Origin: Streptomyces sp. RKAG293
GTDB lineage: Bacteria; Actinomycetota; Actinomycetes; Streptomycetales; Streptomycetaceae
Assembly (NCBI RefSeq): GCF_023701745.1
Contig: NZ_JAJOZB010000001.1
Location: forward strand, 6,805,001-6,869,000
Reading direction: 5' to 3'
DNA length: 64,000 nt
Position 1 is the stretch's first letter, and each line of letters starts with the position of its first letter. Positions 58,542 to 64,000 of this stretch are shown piece after piece. Position numbers and translations under genes: made by a program. Under the pieces are notes generated by a model. That model did no database searches. It had not been told where the DNA came from and saw only the letters and a program-made list of their open reading frames with translations.

Positions 58542-59633
58542 TCAGCCGAACTGCCGTTCCAGGTCCTGGAGTTTGCGCTCCAGTGAATCCAGCCGGGGGA
58601 TCGTCAGCGTGTCGTCCTCGGCCGTGAGGTCGACGGTGAGCGGCTTCTCCTCCGGCACCGGTGCCGGTGCGGGCAGCCCGGACCGCTCCGAGCGCTCCGG
58701 CTGGAAGGCGGGACGCGGGCGCACCGGCAGTTCGGCCGTCCCGGCGGTTATGACGGGCTCCGTGGTGCCGCCCTGACCTCCGCCGCCGGAACCTCCGCCG
58801 GGCAGTTCCGGGCGACGGTCGCCCCGGTCCCGGCTCCAGCCGCGGTGCTGCCGGTTGAGCGCCCTGACCCGGGCCCGCTCCAGCCGGTCGTGGTCGCGGC
58901 GGCGGACGTCGTTCACTTCCTTCTGCTTGCGGTCCTCGCGGACCTCCTCCACCGCCTCGTCGAGCGAGCGCACGTTCTCCAGCAGCATCAGCGACCAGGC
59001 GCCGTAGGTCTCCAGCGGGGCCCGCATCCAGCGGACCATCCGGATCTGCGGCAGCGGACGCGGTACCAGGCCCTGTTCGCGCAGCGCGGCCCGGCGGGTC
59101 TGCTTGAGCGCCCGGTCGAACAGCACCGCCGCCGACAGGGACATCCCGGCGAAGAACTGCGGGGCACCGGCGTGCTCGATACCGCGTGGCGCGTGCACCC
59201 AGTTGAACCAGGCCGCGGCGCCCGCGAACATCCACACCAGCATCCGGGAGCCCAGCGCCGCGTCGCCGTGGCTGGCCTCGCGCACCGCGAGCACCGAGCA
59301 GAACATCGCCGCGCCGTCGAGGCCGAACGGGACCAGGTACTCCCAGCCGCCGTCGAGGTTGAGGTTCTGCCGGCCGAAGCCGACCAGTCCGTGGAAGGAG
59401 AGCGCCGCGGCGACCGCCGCACAGCAGAAGAGCAGGACGTACGACGCGCTTCCGTAGACCGCTTCCTTGCGGCGCCGGCGTTCCTCGCTGCGCTCCCATG
59501 AATCGCTGCCGGGTACGTTCTCGTCGCCGCCGCGCGCACGGCGGTTGCGCAGCGCGACCGCCGAGGCCGCGAGGACCGCCAGGCCCACGGCCCCCGAGAG
59601 CGTCCAGTCCAGCGATATGTCGGTAAGTCTCAT
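58542..59633 (-). CDS. DUF2637 family membrane protein (spread-protein-like)
   Basis: A 363-residue protein. After an N-terminal membrane segment come three further segments with the DUF2637 features PFGLDGAAMFCSVLAVREAS and LVWMFAGAAAWFNWVHAPRG. The C-terminal half is a charged, Arg-rich and Pro/Gly-rich cytoplasmic tail ending in a short coiled coil (LDSLERKLQDLERQFG). DUF2637 proteins occur on conjugative elements (spd genes of pSAM2-like elements) and as chromosomal genes; no other conjugation gene is nearby. The ATG at 59633 has AGGAA at 7 nt. Confidence 0.88.
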   Translation of the reverse strand: MRLTDISLDWTLSGAVGLAVLAASAVALRNRRARGGDENVPGSDSWERSEERRRRKEAVYGSASYVLLFCCAAVAAALSFHGLVGFGRQNLNLDGGWEYLVPFGLDGAAMFCSVLAVREASHGDAALGSRMLVWMFAGAAAWFNWVHAPRGIEHAGAPQFFAGMSLSAAVLFDRALKQTRRAALREQGLVPRPLPQIRMVRWMRAPLETYGAWSLMLLENVRSLDEAVEEVREDRKQKEVNDVRRRDHDRLERARVRALNRQHRGWSRDRGDRRPELPGGGSGGGGQGGTTEPVITAGTAELPVRPRPAFQPERSERSGLPAPAPVPEEKPLTVDLTAEDDTLTIPRLDSLERKLQDLERQFG

Positions 59634-59766
59634 GTGCGATTCCTAGCGTCGCTTCCGTCGCGCTCGGGCCGCGGGACGGCTTACGGGCGCCATCTTGGCG
59701 AACGGCGCACGGACGTGAAGAGGTTTCGCCGGAATAACACGCCTATGGATGGAAAGGTCGAACAGG

Positions 59767-60591
59767 TCAGCTGGCGGCGGCCAGGCGTTCGATCCGATCG
59801 GCGTCGCAGGTACGCGGGCAGGTGCCGCAGGTCTCCGTGGGGCGCACCGTGTAGAACAGGCAGCAGGTGACCCGGTCCCGGGTGCCGGACGGCACGCGGT
59901 CCGGCAGCGGCCGTGGTGCGCGCAGTTCGCGGAAGCCCGCGCCGCCGGTGTACGGGGCGCTGGTGCCGGGCAGCAGGGCCGTCAGCTCGGACATCGCCCG
60001 CTCGCCCTCGCCGAGCAGATGTCCGACCCGCCACAGGCCCTCGGTGACCTCGTCGGTCGCCATCCCCCACAGGGCGCGCCTGCCCCGCCTCAGCCGGGAC
60101 TGGAAGCCGTCCAGCAGCGGTCCGAGGTGCTCGGCGAGCGCGGAGCGCAGTTCCAGGCGCAGCGCCTCCTCGGAGGGCACGACGCGGGCTCCGGGGAGAA
60201 CGGCGGCCGGGTCGTCCGGCAGGCAGCTGAAGTCGTGGGTGCGGACCGTCAGCCGGCCCTGGGTGCGGTGGAACGACACATCGGACACCGGCAGCCACGG
60301 GACCCTGCGGTGCAGGAACCACGGGACGGTGAAGAGCAGGCAGGCCGGCCAGGCGTAGCGGTGCAGGCCGAAGCCGGCGATCACATCGGGGCGGGCGCGC
60401 TTCCCGTGGTCGCGCAGCACCTGCTGCTCGTCCCAGACCAGGAAGGTGTCCAGGGCCGCTCCGCCCGCCGCCAGCTCGTCGGCGCGCACCCAGCCGTCCC
60501 CGCTGCGGGGCGCTTCCTCGGTCACGCGCAGCGAGGGATACGCCCCGGTGAGGCGGGCGTAGGCGGGCGCGGTGACAGGCATGGCGAGCAT
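59767..60591 (-). CDS. FhuF-like (2Fe-2S) ferric-siderophore reductase family protein
   Basis: A 274-residue protein that probably releases iron from ferric siderophores in the cytoplasm. The C-terminal cysteine cluster is TCCLFYTVRPTETCGTCPRT then C, matching FhuF's CC-x10-C-x2-C. The start is ATG 60591 (GGACGG at 8 nt) or ATG 60582. The gene is preceded by a perfect iron box (60621-60635), so it should be repressed by a DmdR/DtxR-type regulator when iron is plentiful. No siderophore genes are in the window. Confidence 0.9.
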   Translation of the reverse strand: MLAMPVTAPAYARLTGAYPSLRVTEEAPRSGDGWVRADELAAGGAALDTFLVWDEQQVLRDHGKRARPDVIAGFGLHRYAWPACLLFTVPWFLHRRVPWLPVSDVSFHRTQGRLTVRTHDFSCLPDDPAAVLPGARVVPSEEALRLELRSALAEHLGPLLDGFQSRLRRGRRALWGMATDEVTEGLWRVGHLLGEGERAMSELTALLPGTSAPYTGGAGFRELRAPRPLPDRVPSGTRDRVTCCLFYTVRPTETCGTCPRTCDADRIERLAAAS

Positions 60592-60620
60592 GGCGGACCG
60601 TCCAGAAAGGGTTCCAAGGG

Positions 60621-60663
60621 AGGTAAGGCTTACCTTATCCGATGGGGTGGGGGTTTAACCTAA
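60621..60663. promoter_or_regulatory. Iron box (DmdR/IdeR-type operator) plus a second half-site
   Basis: AGGTAAGGCTTACCT (60621-60635) is a perfect 7-1-7 palindrome matching the TTAGGTTAGGCTAACCTAA iron-box pattern. A further TAACCTAA (60656-60663, TTAGGTTA on the other strand) is an exact half-site. The box is 30 bp before the FhuF start and about 75 bp before the divergent GntR start, so both genes could be iron-regulated. Confidence 0.85.
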
Positions 60664-60709
60664 CGGCACTACGCCACACGAGTGGTGCCGTCCAAGAGGG
60701 AAGGACCCG

Positions 60710-61483
60710 GTGAACGACACCGCCGCCGCGCGCCCTGCGGGAACCCCGTCCGTCCCGCCGCCCCGCCGCCCCGGACAGGTCCGCGGAACTCACCCGCATG
60801 CCGCGGCATTCGCCGCACCGGCCGGTGACACCGTCCCCGCCGAGCGGCGGCTGCCCGAGCGCTACTCGGTCCGCGACCAGGTGCTGAACGCGCTGCGCAG
60901 CGCGCTGGTCAGCGGTGAACTGCGGCCCGGCGCCGTCTACTCGGCGCCCTCGCTCGCCGAGCGCTACGGCGTATCGGCCACGCCGGTCCGCGAGGCCATG
61001 CAACTGCTCGCCCGGGAGGGCGCCGTCGAGGCCATGCCCAACCGCGGATTCCGGGTCGCGGAACGCAGTGCGCGCGACCTCGCGGAACTGGCGGAGGTCC
61101 GGGCGCTGATCGAGGTCCCCGTCGTCCTCGGCCTCGCCCGCACCATCGCCCCCGAGCGGTGGGAGGCGCTGCGCCCGCTCGCCGCCGCCACCGTCGCCGC
61201 GGCCGCCCGCGGCGACCGGGCCGCCTACGCGGACTCCGACCGGGTCTTCCACCGCGCGATGCTCGAACTCTCCGGCAACCACCAGCTGGTCGCCGTCGCG
61301 GACGAGCTGCACCGGCGCTCCCAGTGGCCGGTCTCCGGACCGTCCCGCACTCCGTCGCGCCCGGCGGAGCTGCTCGCCGACGCGACGGAGCACGCCGTGC
61401 TGCTGGAAGCGCTGGTGGCCGGAGACGTGGTCACGGTCGAATCACTCGTCCGTGAGCACTTCTCCGGCTCCGCCTGGGGCTGA
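60710..61483 (+). CDS. GntR-family transcriptional regulator (FadR/FCD type)
   Basis: A 257-residue regulator. Residues about 50-120 form the GntR winged HTH (YSVRDQVLNALRSALVSGEL, YGVSATPVREAMQLLAREG) and residues 130-245 an FCD-type helical domain with the FHRAMLELSGNHQL motif. The metal-binding pattern is partly conserved (D...H...H). The N-terminal 45 residues are unusually long and Pro/Ala-rich. The GTG at 60710 has GGAAGGA. Target genes are unknown; it shares a divergent region with fhuF-like, including the iron box. Confidence 0.9.
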   Translation: MNDTAAARPAGTPSVPPPRRPGQVRGTHPHAAAFAAPAGDTVPAERRLPERYSVRDQVLNALRSALVSGELRPGAVYSAPSLAERYGVSATPVREAMQLLAREGAVEAMPNRGFRVAERSARDLAELAEVRALIEVPVVLGLARTIAPERWEALRPLAAATVAAAARGDRAAYADSDRVFHRAMLELSGNHQLVAVADELHRRSQWPVSGPSRTPSRPAELLADATEHAVLLEALVAGDVVTVESLVREHFSGSAWG

Positions 61484-61501
61484 CGGGGCGCCCGGCCCCG
61501 A

Positions 61502-62254
61502 TCAGGCGCTCTCCGCCGGGTGCGGGAGCCAGACCGGGATTCCGCCCAGCAGGGCGTGCAGGCGGGCGGCCTCGGCGCGCAGGGCCGTCGCGGCGGGTTC
61601 CGGTTCCACCTCGGCGAGGGCGAGCATGGCCGGGGCCGTGCCCACGAGGTAGCCGATGTCGACGCGGATGCGGAGGGACTCGGTGAAGCCCCGGTGGGCC
61701 TCGGCGAGGTCACCGTCGGCGGCGGCGAGGCCGGCCAGATGGCGCCAGGTGAACGAGGTCAGCAGCGCGTCGCCGTGGGCGACGGCGCCCGCGTGCGCGC
61801 GCCGGTAGGCGGCGCGGGCGGCGGTGGGGTTCTGGGCGACGTTCTCGGCGAACAGACCCCGGCGGAAGTCGAGCAGCGGCCTTCCCGGCGACACCTGGCT
61901 CAGCAGCGCCGCGCTGCGGCCGAACGCGGCCCGGGCCTCGTCGGCGCGGTCACGGACGGAGAAGAGCGTGGCGGCGTAGGCGAGATGGCCGCGCTCGCAC
62001 GCGGCGGCGCCCCGCTCCTCGTCACTGCCGGCCAGCGCCTCGGCGGAGCGCAGCGCGTCCTCCGCCTCGGACCAGCCGTCGAGGGTGAACATGCACCCCT
62101 CGACGAGCAGTGCGGCACGGCGCAGCGCCGTGTCCGGGCTGTCGGCGCAGAACGGGGCGAGTATCGCCGCCGCCTCCGCCCAGCAGCCGCGGGCCCTGAG
62201 GCGCCACACATCGGGCGTGCCCACCACAGATTCCGGCATGGCGGTATCCGCCAC
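61502..62254 (-). CDS. TPR-like helical repeat protein, function unknown
   Basis: A 250-residue soluble protein made almost wholly of amphipathic helices: ALRRAALLVEGCMFTLDGWS, then ACERGHLAYAATLFSVRDRA and RRAHAGAVAHGDALLTSFTW. The spacing of Ala, Gly and Trp fits tetratricopeptide-like repeats. I see no enzyme motif. The start is the GTG at 62254, next to a GGGGGGGTAGG sequence; ATG 62239 is possible. It is convergent with GntR and lies 126 bp downstream of the PucR gene in the same direction. Confidence 0.75.
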   Translation of the reverse strand: MADTAMPESVVGTPDVWRLRARGCWAEAAAILAPFCADSPDTALRRAALLVEGCMFTLDGWSEAEDALRSAEALAGSDEERGAAACERGHLAYAATLFSVRDRADEARAAFGRSAALLSQVSPGRPLLDFRRGLFAENVAQNPTAARAAYRRAHAGAVAHGDALLTSFTWRHLAGLAAADGDLAEAHRGFTESLRIRVDIGYLVGTAPAMLALAEVEPEPAATALRAEAARLHALLGGIPVWLPHPAESA

Positions 62255-62380
62255 AACCTACCCCCCCAAGCGCATCGTCGAGCCAAGTGGTCGAAGTCCA
62301 GCATGCCGCAGGGGCCCGCGCCAAGAGGGCGGTGATCAATTGCTCCTGATCCGAGTGATCGAGGGTCCGCCGGTACGGCG

Positions 62381-64000
62381 TCAGCTCATGCGGAGCGCGA
62401 GGAAGAAGTCCAACTTGTCTTCCAGACGCGCGAGATCACGCCCGGTCAGTTGCTCGATCCGGCCGATACGGTACCGCAGAGTGTTCACGTGCAGATGCAG
62501 CCGGGTTGCGCAGCGGGTCCAGGAGCCGTCGCACTCCAGGAACGCCTCGAGGGTCGGGATGAGCTCGGCGCGGTGCCGCCGGTCGTAGGCGCGCAGCGGA
62601 TCGAGCAGCCGCGCGGTGAAGGCGCGGCGGACGTCGTCCGGCACGAAGGGCAGCAGCAGGACGTGCGAGGCGAGCTCCTCGTGCCCGGCCACACAGACCC
62701 GCCCGGGGCGGGCGGCGGCGACCCGGCGGGCATGCCGGGCCTCCTCCAGGGCGCCGCGCAGTCCCTCGGCGGAGTGCACGGTGGCGCTGACGCCGATGGT
62801 GAGCCGTCCGTCGTCGGCCAGGCCCCGGCTGAGCGGGCCCCGCAGGGTGTCGAGCAGGCCGTCGGCGCGCCAGTCGTCGGTGAAGCCGCCGTCGGACGGG
62901 TCGGCGGGCGGCAGCGGTACGAGGGCCATCGCCTCGTCGCCCGCGTGCGCCACCGCGATGCGGTCGGTGGGGTCGGGGCCGATGGCGGCCGGGTCGACCA
63001 GCGCCTCCTCCAGCAGCATCTGGGCGGCCGGTCCCGCGGGCACGTCGCCGCCCGCCCAGTCCACCCGGGCGACGACGACCTGCCAGTGCGGCGCGGCGCC
63101 CAGCCCGGGGACCAGGACGGGCGCGGCGACCCGCAGTCGGGCGGCGATCTCGGCCGGCGGCGAGCCGGCCTGGACCAGTTCCAGCACCTCGTGCGCGAGC
63201 CGGCGGCGCACGGTGCGCGCGGCGTCGTGGCGGTCCCGCTCGACGGCGATCAGCTGGGTGACGCCCTGGAGCAGGTCCAGCCGCTCCGCGGGCCAGTCCC
63301 CGGCGTCGGCGTCGACGGCGAGGAACCAGTCCGAGAGCAGGGTGGCCCGGACATCGGCCGCGGGGGTGGTGCCGCCGGTGCGGATCGGGAAGAGCGAGTA
63401 CGTGCTGGTGGTGCCGCCGGACGCGAGCGACGTGCGGTGCGGGGAGGGCCGGGCGGTGCGCATGGCGGCCAGATGGGCGCCGGCGAGCTCGGCGCGCACC
63501 GCGGTGGGCAGCGGATGCTCAGAACCGGCGATCTGCCGTCCGGTGGCCGACAGCACCCAGGCGCGCAGGTCCAGGTCGGTGCCGAGCAGATCCAGCACGG
63601 CGTCGGGGCCGCCGCCCGCGGGGCCCGACGACATCAGCCGCCGGTGCCGGTCCACGACCGCGGCCAGATCGCCGGCCCGCTCCGTGGAGACCTGCCGGAC
63701 CACGTGCTCGGTGATCGAGGCGAAGGCGACGTTCTCGTCCACGGCGAACAGCGGCAGCCGGTGCCGGAAGCAGGCCGCCACCAGATCGTCGGGGATGGAG
63801 CCCAGCTCGGCCTCGCCCGCCGCGAGTCCCGCTACACCGGCCGAGGCGAGGATTCGTACGAATCGCTCGGAGTCCTCCGCTTCGTGCCGCCAGGCGAGTC
63901 CTGTGAGCACCAGCTCACCGCCCGTGAGATAACGGCTCGGATCGCGGAGATCCGTGGTCATCACGCCACGGACCGTGCGATCCAGCTCGTCCTCACCACC
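62381..64000 (-). CDS. PucR-family transcriptional regulator, 5' end cut off by window edge
   Basis: At least 540 residues, still open at the right edge. The visible N-terminal part (GGEDELDRTVRGVMTTDLRD, then PSRYLTGGELVLTGLAWRHE) is the PucR (XylR/PucR N-terminal) domain, missing perhaps 20 residues. The middle has a GGDEF-like region, and the C-terminal HTH_30 reads WTRCATRLHLHVNTLRYRIG and RIEQLTGRDL. Relatives control purine catabolism or amino-acid and GABA genes. The in-frame ATG at 63964 is internal to the conserved sequence and is not the start. No target genes are within the window on this side. Confidence 0.93.
   Translation of the reverse strand, partial: GGEDELDRTVRGVMTTDLRDPSRYLTGGELVLTGLAWRHEAEDSERFVRILASAGVAGLAAGEAELGSIPDDLVAACFRHRLPLFAVDENVAFASITEHVVRQVSTERAGDLAAVVDRHRRLMSSGPAGGGPDAVLDLLGTDLDLRAWVLSATGRQIAGSEHPLPTAVRAELAGAHLAAMRTARPSPHRTSLASGGTTSTYSLFPIRTGGTTPAADVRATLLSDWFLAVDADAGDWPAERLDLLQGVTQLIAVERDRHDAARTVRRRLAHEVLELVQAGSPPAEIAARLRVAAPVLVPGLGAAPHWQVVVARVDWAGGDVPAGPAAQMLLEEALVDPAAIGPDPTDRIAVAHAGDEAMALVPLPPADPSDGGFTDDWRADGLLDTLRGPLSRGLADDGRLTIGVSATVHSAEGLRGALEEARHARRVAAARPGRVCVAGHEELASHVLLLPFVPDDVRRAFTARLLDPLRAYDRRHRAELIPTLEAFLECDGSWTRCATRLHLHVNTLRYRIGRIEQLTGRDLARLEDKLDFFLALRMS

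Noticed and set aside
58542..59633. The DUF2637 gene as part of an integrated conjugative element
   Set aside because: No integrase, replication, tra gene, attachment site or tRNA is nearby; it is a lone chromosomal copy.

Overview
This window is a stretch of chromosome from a Streptomyces-like actinomycete. The DNA is very GC-rich with GC-biased third codon positions, GTG and TTG starts are common, and many genes belong to families typical of Streptomyces: an SAV_2148-type HEPN protein, an ABATE/CGNR regulator, DUF2637, DUF6597-AraC, a class F sortase, and ABC sugar importers without their own ATPase. The sulfur operon also has the gene order I know from Streptomyces. I saw no rRNA, tRNA, CRISPR array, complete IS element, phage or integrase. 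It looks like ordinary chromosomal DNA with a few accessory patches.

Layout. 0-7.4 kb: two GNAT acetyltransferases, an LtrA membrane protein, then a redox/efflux/regulator block (14-TM MFS exporter, MDR oxidoreductase, MmyB-like XRE regulator, divergent SDR and LysR). 7.4-12 kb: treY and glgX, acting on alpha-glucans and trehalose; treZ is not next to them. 12-15.3 kb: a HEPN protein with a PLD-like C-terminal region, a DEDDh exonuclease and an APH-type phosphotransferase. 15.5-18.7 kb: a three-gene sugar ABC importer. 18.7-23 kb: an MFS exporter divergent from a CGNR regulator, then an MMPL/RND pump. 23.3-26 kb: a secreted beta-helix/FN3 protein. 26-35.7 kb: a large leftward sulfur operon. 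In order of transcription it reads Cys-containing leader peptide, sulfite reductase, Zn-ribbon protein, cysH, cysC, cysD, cysN, sulfonate-type binding protein, ATPase, frameshifted permease, CbiX-type chelatase. 35.7-46 kb: GNAT, sortase, PfkB kinase, GAF regulator, AidB-like acyl-CoA dehydrogenase, YihY protein, DUF6597-AraC regulator, VOC protein, rsgA, a 42-residue membrane peptide. 46-49.5 kb: an orphan LacI regulator, an Ada-AlkA fusion coupled to ogt, and a PPOX protein. 49.5-64 kb: DUF456, a TrmB/LuxR-like regulator, a PP2C-like pseudophosphatase, a PoxB-like TPP enzyme, a GH38 mannosidase, an RsbW-like kinase, DUF2637, an FhuF-type iron protein behind an iron box, a GntR regulator, a TPR-like protein, and a PucR regulator cut by the right edge.

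The clearest multi-gene system is the sulfur operon: uptake of a sulfonate-type substrate, sulfate activation, APS reduction, sulfite reduction, and a chelatase that could supply siroheme, probably under leader-peptide control. The most unusual observations are a one-base frameshift in the sulfonate permease that creates an ATGA-coupled split gene, an AlkA glycosylase domain that has lost its catalytic and DNA-binding motifs while keeping its Ada and AraC domains, and the HEPN/PLD-like protein next to a DEDDh exonuclease. I found no complete, obviously new defence or biosynthetic system.
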